NCBI GenBank assembly: GCA_030765405.1 | Contig: JAVCCP010000045.1 | Location: 19,319-83,318 of the forward strand | DNA length: 64,000 nt | DNA from: Candidatus Ancaeobacter aquaticus | Lineage (GTDB): Bacteria; Auribacterota; Ancaeobacteria; Ancaeobacterales; Ancaeobacteraceae | Reading direction: 5' to 3' | Part shown: piece after piece, positions 8,430 through 18,392 of the stretch | Layout: each line of letters begins with the position of its first letter | How positions within the stretch are numbered: position 1 is the stretch's first letter | Program-made: the position numbers and the translations under genes | The notes under the pieces: generated by a model | Seen by the model: the letters and a program-made list of their open reading frames with translations, nothing else | The model's database searches: none | Told to the model about the DNA's origin: nothing

Positions 8430-11400
8430 ATGAGATTGTTTTGTTTCGTTCGCAATAATGGGTTTGTCAAAGTTATCGCGCTTGCGGTAACGATGGTGTT
8501 TCTGTGTCAGAATATCGCCTGGGCAAGCCCAGACTACAGACTACAGACCACAGACCATAGACCACAGATTGAAAGAGAAAAACTCGCTACAAAATCTCTT
8601 CTAAAATACCTTGAAAAATACACTAATGGCGGACAAGAACTTGTTATCAAATCTACGGCCCTCGATGAATTTTTAAAGGACGAAAAAACACGAGAAAGCA
8701 TTTTTAAAGAAAAGAAATTTCCAGCACTTCCACCTGAGTTAGAGGAGTTTCTAGGTGATTTCTTTAAGGTTGACGGTCATCTGCGGTTTGATGATGAAAA
8801 AGGGATAGCCTCCCTTCCTGTTATTTTAGGCGACAAAGCAATGTATCTTACATTTTTCAAAGACCCTCAAAATGCCAGACCAATCCCGGAAATACAACTG
8901 AAAGCAAAAGACATCCCAATTGTACAGGAAAGAGCCTACCGGCTTGAATTAATGGACAGGGTTACAACCCTTTCCAAAATTGCTTATGCACAGATTGACC
9001 TGGATCAAGTTGAGGTAGGGGCATTTGATGTTTTGGTTGATGACTATAGGTTATTTGCTGCAAGAGAACATGGCGAAGCTGGGGTAGAAGAGCCTTTGTA
9101 TTTAATGATCGAAGACGGCATTGAAAGGCTGGAGAAAAAGGATCCTGCCGTGGCAAAGGTCATGAGGGAAAGGATAGAACTGACCGATCCCCGCGATGAA
9201 GATGCTTTGCGGTATCTGAGCGAGGACATCCAGTGGTTCCTGGCGCATGAAAGGTCTTATTACAGGTCCAGTGAGGAGCCAAGGGTTTCATTTGTTATTT
9301 TGCATTATGGACGGAAACCTGATGATACACTGCGGCTTTTAAAAAATCTCAGCCTTCAGACCTATAAGAATTTCGATGTTATTATTGTTGACAACAATTC
9401 TCCGGATAATTTTTCCGGCCATTATACGGAAGCAGACCTTGCAAAGAAACTTGGTAGGCCTGCGGATCATGTCAAATTGATTTCAAATAAAGTAAATCTT
9501 GGTTATACGGGCGGGAACAACCAGGCCTCGCGGGAGGCCCTGAAACGAGAAAGTGATTATATTTTTTACATAAACAATGATGCTATGATCGAGAAAGATT
9601 GTCTTGAGAAGATGCTGGATATTGTTAAAGACAGGGATGAAATAGGCGCAGTTCAGCCGAGCCTGTACGTGTACAAAGACGACAAGGATGTTGAAACTCT
9701 TGCTGAAACGGGAGTATTGACGGGAACCAGCAGAGAAACAGCCCGGATAAAAGCGGAAAATTATGCAAACAGTCTTTTGGTTAGAGACGGGAGAGGTCTT
9801 GTTTCAGGGACAAGTAACCTCTATTATAAAGAACCCACAATGCTGGGAACAGCGCAATTGGTTCGTTCGGATATGATCCGGTTAAGCGGCGGATTCGACA
9901 CGCGCTTTCATACTTTTGCCGATGAAGGGGATATAGGATATTCCTATTGGAAGACGGGTTTGAAAAAGGCGTTGATATCGGATATTTATCTCGCCCATCC
10001 GCAATTTGAAAGCGCAGTCAATTTTCGCTCGCAGTATCTGATCTGGAAAAATTACCTGCTCTTGTCGCAAAAATATTATCACCGGGGTCCAATCGGGAGA
10101 GAAATCGCTACACCTGAAACAACTCTCAAAAACTTTTTTAATCCTGACACGGAACGCGTTCGAAGCTATTTGAAAAACTTGATTGGCCACGATGACTTTA
10201 TGTTTATAGGGGTTTTTAAAGGGATAAGTGACGGACTGTTGGACAGCTTTGCCCCTACAAGAGAAAATGAAATCCTTAACGAAAATGAAAGGATACGCGA
10301 ATATGCCGTAGAATTTTCCAAAATCAGTGATCCTTTAATCGTGCTGAAGCGGCTGTTTGCGGAAAGTGATCCCTATCAGAACCGTCTTATGATCTTTGCC
10401 CTCCATCAATACAGGGATATGATGAAATTCGATTCAACTCTGGATGAATGGCTAAAAATACAACTACAGGCAATATTATATTTCTATATCGATCAATGGA
10501 AAGAGTGGGTGATGTCAGTTGAACAAAAGCCCGCAGATATTGCAAAGATCAGGGCGAATTTTGCGCACGACATCATGCATGTCATGGATGAATATCCAAA
10601 GATGATAGAACAGTTGGAGGCTGGTGATGTAAAGAAAATCACCGGACTTATCGGAGCTAAAGCTTATGAAATGGAAGAAGCAATTAATATGCTCAAAAAT
10701 CCGATTTCGGATGATAACGGCAAGCCGGTTTTATTTGTCATGTATGAAGGAAAAGACAGGATGGTTTTGTCTCCGGTAACTAAAGCGGAGAGGAGGAAAG
10801 GTAGAGGACCGGGAAGACCTAAAGAACCGTTGAAAGGAACAGTCAAAAAGCCGAAAAAAACGCCAGCCAAAGTTGAGAAAGAAGCAAAACTTACTGAAGA
10901 AAAAACAAAACTTGATAAGGCGAAAACAGCGGAGGAAGTAGATAGTAAAACGCAAGTGATGCGAAGTGATTTTCCCATTGTAATTGATGTGTATGATCCT
11001 AAAGAGGTTGAAGTGTTAGTGAAGTTTCATGATAAGGGAGTGGGAAGGTTTGTATGGGATCGGAGAAATGTACCCACGCTTGACGGGGTCGAAGTCAATT
11101 TCCAAGATATAGCTGAAAGTATAGAGGTAATGGTCAGGCCTATTGAAAAAGATCAAAGACATGAAAATGTATGCACTTATTCTTACGGTAATTTTTTAAA
11201 TAATGACTGGTTTGTTATTTACGATGGCAGCACCCGCAGGCTTTTACATCGGCTCGGAGAACCGGTTTATGAGCGTAAATACACAATGGTCGTTGTATGG
11301 AATGACGGACGTAAAACAGGTGAAGAGGTGAGGTTTCAGCCGGGTAAAAATAAAGGTGAAGTCAAAGTTTATTTGATAGGGGAAATAGGTGATCAGTCAT

Positions 11401-14400
11401 CAAAGATTAAATCCGCGTTTTTTGGTCAAAGACTTGTTCATAAGGGTAATCCCGTAGGTTTAGAGGAAAATAATCTGTATAACCAATTTGATGATCTGTA
11501 TCATCTGTTTTTTCTTCCTCAATTTGTAGAAGTGGTCGAAGGCCGGAATAAATACGGGGATGCAATTGGACACGATGAGCTTTTTGTTGATTTTCCCGGT
11601 GAAAGGAACCCTGTTGACAGGACTTTGTTGCGTGATGTTTTGGCAAACGACGGTTATATGGACCTTGATTTAACGGCATATTTGGCAAAGTATACGCTGC
11701 AAAAGATAAAGGATAATGCCCTGGCTACCCGCGGATATAAAGAGAAGGAAGGACCGGGTGAGCTGAATGTAGGAGAATATCGTATTGTCAATAACCGTCT
11801 TCAAGTACGGCTTATTAGGGGTAAAAATCCGCAGAATCTTATAGGTATTACGGAAAGCGGTAAGGTCGTTATGATGGACTTTACGGGGGACAAAAGCATA
11901 GGTGTGGGTTATACCATTGAGGAGCTGCAGTCCAAAGCGATAGAAGAAAGCAGACGTTTGGAAGACCCTCTCCAAGAGGTCTTTCTGCTCGCCAATAGCC
12001 GGGATGTGGTAAAGAGGATAAACGGTAAAGTTATTGAAAGAGAGAGTGCGGCCAATCCTCGTTCCAAACAGACTGCTTTGATTGTGGTCGCTGAGTTGGC
12101 TGAAGCAGGCGTTAAAACAGAAATTCCTATTCCTACTCCGGATAATTTCCTCGAACGCTTACAAATGTTTATTGAAAAGTATAATAAAGGAAATCTTCCA
12201 AGCATTACTGCCATAGGTGATATCCATGGTAATGACAAGAAGCTAGACAAGATTCTTAAATATCAAAAGATTTATAGTCAGGAACGAAGAGATGAACAGG
12301 TTGTTTTTATGGGAGATTATATAAATAGGGATCCTGATGGCTTAAAGGTAATGAGAAGAGTTAGGGGACTTGTGGAGGCGGATAAAGCGGTAGCATTAAT
12401 GGGCAACCATGAACCCATGTTTATTACCGCAATTTTAGGTAAAGATGTTAAGAGTGCTATTCCTGGAGTGAGTTTTTCTGTATTTGAACAGTGGATTTTT
12501 ACAGGTGGAGGAAAGGTAATTGAAGAATTAGGTGGAGATATAGGGGAGATAGGGAAAAATTTACATAATCTCGTATTAGATTACTGGAAAGCTTGCGATT
12601 TAGAAGGTAAAGAAAAAGTATCAAAGTTAAAATCGCAGTTGATGAAAAAGATAAAAAAGAACAGAGACGATATCAGGGACAATAAGCGATTGCAGGAAGA
12701 AGCAATGTGGATGTTGAAAAATCTTAAGCTCTATCATATCGATGAAAACCTCACATTTTATATACATGCATCCGTTGGTCCTATAGATCAAGATGGTAAT
12801 TTACTGTTTACCTACAATGGCAAGGAAGGGTTTGAAGCATTAAGTGAGTATCAGAAAAAACTCGAAAAAATTCAAGAAGCTCTAAAGGATAAAGAGGATT
12901 TAAGAGATCATTCTGATATTGTTGAGTTTATTTCCAGCCCACAGTTTATATCAAATGACTTAGTCAGCCAACATTGGTGGTTTGAGAAATTATTCATGCC
13001 CGGGAAGATTGAACCGGGGGAAACTAGAAAGGTGTTTTCGAAGGAGGAAGTTAAACCGGAATGGGTTAATGATAAGGCGGTTGATAATCTCCTGCGGCAA
13101 TTAGGGGCCTTAAGAATAGTATATGGGCATTCCGTACAGGAGGATAAGAAAGTCCCGGAAAAAGTGGCAAAGGTTTTTAAAGGCAGGATTTGTGGGATTG
13201 ATTGGGGCATATCTGAAGAGGAGCAAGCGTCTGTATCTGGGGGATTTCTTGTGATTGGACAAGATGGTGTTAAGGTGCAGTTGTTCAAGGACAGACAAAC
13301 TGTGGAGCTTAAACCCGAAACAAATGTAATTGATGGTAATGAAATGCTTGCCCAAGCCAGCCGTGAAATTGCGGAGGGCAGGGCGAAATTTACTGAAGGC
13401 AAACTTGATCAAACACCTGTTACCAAAATAAATAATCTTAGTGCATCTGAGTTACGTTCAATGTTACGTGAGGGATACAAATCGGGACAAATCAAGTGGG
13501 ATTCTCAATATAAAGAATGGAAAAAATTACAGACAGAAAAAGATAAAATTTCTGCAGCAGGTGTTTTAGTACTAAGAAAAATTAATGGGGAGTGGTGTTT
13601 ATTATTAGCGCAGAGAAATCCTGAAGGAGCGAAAGATAAACACGGCTTTTTTGTAACACCAGTAGGTGCAGTTGATCATCCTATAGATTTTGATATAGAG
13701 ATACCTGAACAAATTCAGGAATTAACTAATTTAGGCATAATATCGAAAGATGATTTGGATCCTGATGGAAAGAGAGAATCAATACCAGGAGCTGCTGTGC
13801 GTGAATTAAGAGAAGAAACGAAAATAAAAATAACTATTGCTGATTTGAGTGGAAGAGTAAGTCATTTCAGAGGTGATCATGAAGGTATTTTGCTTAATTA
13901 CATGGTGTATATAGATGATTCAGAAGATCCAATGGTTGCCAAAACAAAAGAATTGACTAATCCCCAATGGGTTCCTTTAAGCGTAATAATGAGGCAACCA
14001 GCTGAACATGTTGGCAAGGAGGTCGAAAAGTATTTGCAAGGAATTGTGCCCGGTTGCAGTTTAATGCATGGAATGAAAACTGCTGGAATGAAATATTTTC
14101 AAAGCCTTATCCGTGAAGTTATGATCATAGCAGAAGCCAAACCACCCGAAGAAGTTTCCACCCCGTCTGGTAAACTTGCTGATGGTGAGGGATTCACAAA
14201 AATATATACAAAAAAGGACGCGAGAACTCTCCTCAAACGCTACGGGATAAATGATGATATGGACAAAGATAAGATATTGGGGGTAACAATACCTAGGTGG
14301 ATGAAATCACATAATTTGTTTTTAGATTCGGTTCCGTATGTTGCTGACCATGAACTAAAAGAATTTAATGAGATTGTGGATGTTTATACGAAATACCGTT

Positions 14401-17400
14401 CTTTAAAAAAAATAGAAGAATTTATACTTTCATATGCCAGAGGTGTCGGGGAAGAAGCGGGAACACAAAGATGGGTTACGTCTCTTAAGCGTTCAGCACG
14501 TCAAAACGGAGTTAGTCAGAAAAAATATCTTACGGGAGTAGCGGGACCGCATAAGGTTAAGGGATCGGACTCTCCTTTGATTTGGGCTGCAAAGGGTAGA
14601 TATTATAGGGATGCAAAAAAGACTAGAGAAGGGAAGTTGTTTGGTAAAATGTCCGTAGATACTATGGTGCTTAAAGACATGCCGATATGGCCTGTTGATA
14701 GCGAGGGGAATATTCTTCACCATTTGCTGGAGTGGATCAAATTGAAAAATAAGACCCCGACTCAAGGGTATTATAATGCTCCCAAGAAATCGCTTGCGGA
14801 ATTATTTCCGAGTACTCTTGCCGCAACCGGGCAGTTACTATTTGATTTTGGTGATGACATAAACGGGCAAATCGGCAAACGCGCCTATGTAAAAGATGTC
14901 TCTAACGAGCGAGCAGTTGTAATTGATCACAAAGGAGATGAGAGAGATATTGATCTAACAGCGCATGCAGCCATAGATATGAAGGTGTTTAAGATAAAGA
15001 TATCGGAGAATATCGATAATGATGTCCCGTATAAAGATATGCTTAATGAGATTATAGAGATGTATGAAACATCTCCCCCAAAAATTGTGACCTATTCTGA
15101 ACTTGTTGATGATCTCTTCGGTTTTGCTGGTCCTGAAAAATCTGTTATCGCTCTCTACAAAACACTTGCGTCTAATCCTCTCGTACAATTTCATGAAATA
15201 CTCGAATACCTAATACTATCTAAAAAAATGAAAATATCCTATAGCAATAATGCTCTCTTAATTGAAATAGGTGATAAAAGCCATGCTATTCAATTAACAG
15301 AAGAGGCCAATGCCATAGCTCTCAAGGATCCACTTGATTATCATTATCTCATACGCGCGCTTGCAAGAGAGATGTCCGGGGAAAATGATAAGGCGTTAAC
15401 TCATACTATAAAAAATATACAGATAATTCACCAAATTATGCGAGATCTGGAGAAATCGGAAGAACAAATTCTCAAGGACTTACGAAATATACTAACGGAG
15501 AATCAAGAAAACAGGTTCATAGACGAAGAAATCGCTCATGCTGTTAGCAAGATTATCGACATTGAATATTTGGGGACTTTGGCTTACTTTGAATGCGCAA
15601 ATCTGTACTATATTATCGCTTCACGTGACGCTCAGAATATTAACGATGATATGGTTAGCGGTCTTGTCCTGATCCTACGTAAAGATCTTGGCGGTGAAGT
15701 ATATGAAAGTGTTGCACGCGTACTTGGGACTATTTGGAGCACGCGATCTGATCTAGTTGGCATTGATGTTATGAATGCTATTTTGGAAAGACTTCTGGCT
15801 AACAATGTAGAAAGTAGTAAAACGACAAGTATATTGTTTGCGCTCCTGAATGAGATAGTATCAACTCATCCAGAATATATTCAGCCGCAAATGATAGATA
15901 GTATAAAAGCAATATTGGAAAGTGAAGATTACTTGCCTGATATATATAGAGAGGCAATACGATTTATGATAGTTGTAGCTCAAGAAGAGCCGTCTCTCAT
16001 AGACATAAGTACTGTTAAATATGTAGAAAAACTTTTTGAATCGCAAGCACTCTATGAGGATGGATATGTTGTTGGGGCAGTTTTCTTAAGGAAAGTATAT
16101 AAACTAAAATTGCCAAGAATATCCATGGCCGCAAAGAAAACAATCAAAGCTTTTCTTAGGACCAAGAACCTTCCTAAAAATATATATAGCAGTGTTAAAA
16201 AAACATTTGAAGAAGGATCTGAGCTCTACAAAGAGGAAAAAGCACTTTCTCGAAAAATGCTTTCCGGTAGAGATAAGATCAATACTGTGAAAATAAAATT
16301 AAAACAGAAAATAGCGGCATTAAAAGATGCTCCTACCGTAGATCTACACTCATTGGACTCTTTAAATGGATTTATGAGCTGTATAAGTCTCTATGAGGCG
16401 GAAAAATACACTGAATCAATAAGAGCATATGAAACGGTTTTAAGAAGCATGAAAACTGAAGGAGTTAAAGAGAGACTAAAGCAGAAATTGCTCTCATTGC
16501 TTGAAGCATTCAGGAAGACATCGGCCGGGAACACTATTTGTGAGACGCTTATCGAAAACACATCCTTAAAGAATATTGTTGGCGGGGAGGTTGACACCGG
16601 CAAGATATATAATGTGGTTAATGTCATTTTGTATGAAGGGTATGATAAGGAGAATAATCATATAAGGATATTATTAGAAGATACAATAAAAAACATAAGA
16701 CTGTATGTTAATGGAGAAGAAGCCGGATATGCAACAGTTCTGGTTAAATCAATAGAGGATAATGGAGAGTATATCTATTATCCTACACTGCAAATGATTA
16801 AAATATTCCCGAAACATCAAGGAAAAGGATATGCAAAACTTATGATGAGGTCAGCCCTTCTTGTTGCTGATCATTACGGCTTTAAAGAGTTGTTCACAAC
16901 GGGGTCATTTAGAGAGGCCTTGCCTGTTTGGGAGAATGTGTTAAAACACTTTGAATATAAAGGGGCAATAAAGAAAGAATCCGAAATAAGCATACTGGCG
17001 TTAAAAAGGGCTGATACGCAAGGCCTGCATGATATTGGAAAGAAATACGAACAGGGATCGGTCTATAGTGTTGATAGCATACCGGCGGTGAAATTTATTC
17101 TGCGTATGAATGACGTCAATCTTATCAGTGATTATCTGACTAGTGCTATTCTAGCAGTGTCCAAACAAGATAATGTGCAGAAGAAACAGTTAGCGTTGAA
17201 AAAAATACGCGCTCTAAAAATCGCGCTGTTAAAGATATACCTCAATAAAAACACTGATATAGATGCAATAGAGTCATCACGGAAAATTAAGGAAATCATA
17301 AACAGGGTATTGATCAGCGACAACGATAAGCTTATTAATGCACTTCTCCTTAATAGGTTGGCGCTCAAGATACCGGCAAATGGCGTAAATGGTGTTATGG

Positions 17401-18170
17401 AAATGATAGATATAATAATCGCTGATCCTCATTCAGTTCTTTCAATGATGTATTCTGGACTTGTCAACTTAGATGAAGATAGCCTTCGCTATTTGGGAAT
17501 AAAAAGTGCTGCTATTAGTGCCTTGAAAACACAAAAACAAGATTACGATGATGAAAGGAATAAGGAATACGGCGTTCCTCGATCAGCGCTTGAGGCAGAT
17601 ACGTTAAATAAAATGTTGGTAGCGTGCACCAGAGGGATAGAGTGGAATGAAAAGATCGGGATCGTTTTTGATGCGTCAGGTATAAATCTGGAATCATTTG
17701 ATTCTCAAATGAATGTAATTCGTAAAGTTGCCAAAAGAGGTGTTGAGATCGTTGTTGGTGTAGCAGATGGGAATTTATATAAAACCGAGATTTTGTATAC
17801 ATTAGGAAATATGAACGGGATAACGATTATAGGCGGGGCAAGAGAAGAATTATCAGATCGTGTAAAAGAGTATGTTGATGAGAAGATAGAAACCGGCCAG
17901 TGGAAGCGTATAACCTTGCTCGTATCCGATGAATACTTATCAGACTATACGGAGTGGGTTGCGTTAAAAGATTTAGCATTACTACTTGTTACAGATAGAG
18001 ATGGTACGCTCAGAATTACTGATATAGCAATAATTAAAAAGATTGGATTACATGAGATAGCTCAGCAATTGAAAAACGGCGATGTTGAACTTTTAAATGT
18101 GATTGATCTTGGACCGCCATCCATAAATGATGCTGATAGAGCGTATCGAATGCTTAAACATCAGGCATAA
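8430..18170 (+). CDS. Giant exported protein 2: GT2, PPP phosphatase, Nudix and GNAT domains
   Basis: 3246 residues from ATG 8430, which has AGGTGG 9 bases upstream; an in-frame GTG at 8424 is too close to it. Signal peptide residues 1-32 (ALAVTMVFLCQNIAWA). Domains: GT2 glycosyltransferase about 286-520 (VSFVILHYGR, DNNSPDNF, NLGYTGGNN, INND); a degenerate copy of giant 1's phosphodiester-glycosidase-like module about 1116-1225; PPP-type phosphatase with GDIHG 1263, GDYINRD 1295, GNHE 1325, IHAS and GHS 1566, all metal motifs intact; Nudix about 1708-1876 with RELREE at 1791; a helical solenoid about 2200-2650; GNAT about 2735-2850 (HQGKGYA at 2796); and a C-terminal tail 3060-3246 shared with giant 5. 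Residues just after the signal peptide are encoded by a degenerate short repeat. The substrate and target of every domain are unknown, and their presence on one exported chain is unusual. Confidence 0.88.
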   Translation: MRLFCFVRNNGFVKVIALAVTMVFLCQNIAWASPDYRLQTTDHRPQIEREKLATKSLLKYLEKYTNGGQELVIKSTALDEFLKDEKTRESIFKEKKFPALPPELEEFLGDFFKVDGHLRFDDEKGIASLPVILGDKAMYLTFFKDPQNARPIPEIQLKAKDIPIVQERAYRLELMDRVTTLSKIAYAQIDLDQVEVGAFDVLVDDYRLFAAREHGEAGVEEPLYLMIEDGIERLEKKDPAVAKVMRERIELTDPRDEDALRYLSEDIQWFLAHERSYYRSSEEPRVSFVILHYGRKPDDTLRLLKNLSLQTYKNFDVIIVDNNSPDNFSGHYTEADLAKKLGRPADHVKLISNKVNLGYTGGNNQASREALKRESDYIFYINNDAMIEKDCLEKMLDIVKDRDEIGAVQPSLYVYKDDKDVETLAETGVLTGTSRETARIKAENYANSLLVRDGRGLVSGTSNLYYKEPTMLGTAQLVRSDMIRLSGGFDTRFHTFADEGDIGYSYWKTGLKKALISDIYLAHPQFESAVNFRSQYLIWKNYLLLSQKYYHRGPIGREIATPETTLKNFFNPDTERVRSYLKNLIGHDDFMFIGVFKGISDGLLDSFAPTRENEILNENERIREYAVEFSKISDPLIVLKRLFAESDPYQNRLMIFALHQYRDMMKFDSTLDEWLKIQLQAILYFYIDQWKEWVMSVEQKPADIAKIRANFAHDIMHVMDEYPKMIEQLEAGDVKKITGLIGAKAYEMEEAINMLKNPISDDNGKPVLFVMYEGKDRMVLSPVTKAERRKGRGPGRPKEPLKGTVKKPKKTPAKVEKEAKLTEEKTKLDKAKTAEEVDSKTQVMRSDFPIVIDVYDPKEVEVLVKFHDKGVGRFVWDRRNVPTLDGVEVNFQDIAESIEVMVRPIEKDQRHENVCTYSYGNFLNNDWFVIYDGSTRRLLHRLGEPVYERKYTMVVVWNDGRKTGEEVRFQPGKNKGEVKVYLIGEIGDQSSKIKSAFFGQRLVHKGNPVGLEENNLYNQFDDLYHLFFLPQFVEVVEGRNKYGDAIGHDELFVDFPGERNPVDRTLLRDVLANDGYMDLDLTAYLAKYTLQKIKDNALATRGYKEKEGPGELNVGEYRIVNNRLQVRLIRGKNPQNLIGITESGKVVMMDFTGDKSIGVGYTIEELQSKAIEESRRLEDPLQEVFLLANSRDVVKRINGKVIERESAANPRSKQTALIVVAELAEAGVKTEIPIPTPDNFLERLQMFIEKYNKGNLPSITAIGDIHGNDKKLDKILKYQKIYSQERRDEQVVFMGDYINRDPDGLKVMRRVRGLVEADKAVALMGNHEPMFITAILGKDVKSAIPGVSFSVFEQWIFTGGGKVIEELGGDIGEIGKNLHNLVLDYWKACDLEGKEKVSKLKSQLMKKIKKNRDDIRDNKRLQEEAMWMLKNLKLYHIDENLTFYIHASVGPIDQDGNLLFTYNGKEGFEALSEYQKKLEKIQEALKDKEDLRDHSDIVEFISSPQFISNDLVSQHWWFEKLFMPGKIEPGETRKVFSKEEVKPEWVNDKAVDNLLRQLGALRIVYGHSVQEDKKVPEKVAKVFKGRICGIDWGISEEEQASVSGGFLVIGQDGVKVQLFKDRQTVELKPETNVIDGNEMLAQASREIAEGRAKFTEGKLDQTPVTKINNLSASELRSMLREGYKSGQIKWDSQYKEWKKLQTEKDKISAAGVLVLRKINGEWCLLLAQRNPEGAKDKHGFFVTPVGAVDHPIDFDIEIPEQIQELTNLGIISKDDLDPDGKRESIPGAAVRELREETKIKITIADLSGRVSHFRGDHEGILLNYMVYIDDSEDPMVAKTKELTNPQWVPLSVIMRQPAEHVGKEVEKYLQGIVPGCSLMHGMKTAGMKYFQSLIREVMIIAEAKPPEEVSTPSGKLADGEGFTKIYTKKDARTLLKRYGINDDMDKDKILGVTIPRWMKSHNLFLDSVPYVADHELKEFNEIVDVYTKYRSLKKIEEFILSYARGVGEEAGTQRWVTSLKRSARQNGVSQKKYLTGVAGPHKVKGSDSPLIWAAKGRYYRDAKKTREGKLFGKMSVDTMVLKDMPIWPVDSEGNILHHLLEWIKLKNKTPTQGYYNAPKKSLAELFPSTLAATGQLLFDFGDDINGQIGKRAYVKDVSNERAVVIDHKGDERDIDLTAHAAIDMKVFKIKISENIDNDVPYKDMLNEIIEMYETSPPKIVTYSELVDDLFGFAGPEKSVIALYKTLASNPLVQFHEILEYLILSKKMKISYSNNALLIEIGDKSHAIQLTEEANAIALKDPLDYHYLIRALAREMSGENDKALTHTIKNIQIIHQIMRDLEKSEEQILKDLRNILTENQENRFIDEEIAHAVSKIIDIEYLGTLAYFECANLYYIIASRDAQNINDDMVSGLVLILRKDLGGEVYESVARVLGTIWSTRSDLVGIDVMNAILERLLANNVESSKTTSILFALLNEIVSTHPEYIQPQMIDSIKAILESEDYLPDIYREAIRFMIVVAQEEPSLIDISTVKYVEKLFESQALYEDGYVVGAVFLRKVYKLKLPRISMAAKKTIKAFLRTKNLPKNIYSSVKKTFEEGSELYKEEKALSRKMLSGRDKINTVKIKLKQKIAALKDAPTVDLHSLDSLNGFMSCISLYEAEKYTESIRAYETVLRSMKTEGVKERLKQKLLSLLEAFRKTSAGNTICETLIENTSLKNIVGGEVDTGKIYNVVNVILYEGYDKENNHIRILLEDTIKNIRLYVNGEEAGYATVLVKSIEDNGEYIYYPTLQMIKIFPKHQGKGYAKLMMRSALLVADHYGFKELFTTGSFREALPVWENVLKHFEYKGAIKKESEISILALKRADTQGLHDIGKKYEQGSVYSVDSIPAVKFILRMNDVNLISDYLTSAILAVSKQDNVQKKQLALKKIRALKIALLKIYLNKNTDIDAIESSRKIKEIINRVLISDNDKLINALLLNRLALKIPANGVNGVMEMIDIIIADPHSVLSMMYSGLVNLDEDSLRYLGIKSAAISALKTQKQDYDDERNKEYGVPRSALEADTLNKMLVACTRGIEWNEKIGIVFDASGINLESFDSQMNVIRKVAKRGVEIVVGVADGNLYKTEILYTLGNMNGITIIGGAREELSDRVKEYVDEKIETGQWKRITLLVSDEYLSDYTEWVALKDLALLLVTDRDGTLRITDIAIIKKIGLHEIAQQLKNGDVELLNVIDLGPPSINDADRAYRMLKHQA
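8527..8570 (+). repeat. Degenerate short tandem repeat inside giant gene 2
   Basis: About five imperfect copies of a cagac/tacagac-type 7-9-bp word lie directly after the signal-peptide codons and encode DYRLQTTDHRPQ. A related word appears in reverse complement between genes at 58309-58327. Confidence 0.6.
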
Positions 18171-18210
18171 TATAAATGGTAGCTAAATGGTAGCTGCTAC
18201 CATTTATATT
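18169..18210. repeat. Palindrome left of the inverted gene
   Basis: Arms AATATAAATGGTAGC (18169-18183) and GCTACCATTTATATT (18196-18210) are perfect complements of 15 bp. The 12-nt centre repeats the arm's AAATGGTAGCT. It overlaps the stop codon of giant gene 2. A 17-bp piece, gctaccatttatattgt, recurs at 20944-20960. A separate 9-bp inverted repeat (AAAGAACTC / GAGTTCTTT, 18242-18273) follows in the same gap. Neither has a proper T-run. Confidence 0.8.
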
Positions 18211-18392
18211 GTCGTATCCGTAGCTATATATCAACTGCAAAAAAGAACTCTGTCAATCCCATTGGAGTTCTTTCCAACGCCATTGCCGGCAAACCCTTTA
18301 TGGCAACACTACATAGGGCACCTGAGTAGTTACGAAAAAAAAGAAGCAAAAAAAGAAAGAGAAACCACTACTAACATTATATCTTAACTTTC

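Noticed and set aside
18242..18273. Intrinsic terminator AAAGAACTC/GAGTTCTTT
   Set aside because: Stem is plausible, but the loop is 14 nt and there is no T-run in either direction.
18187..18387. 66-codon frame beginning in the palindrome after giant 2
   Set aside because: It starts inside the palindrome, has no ribosome binding site and no recognisable protein features.
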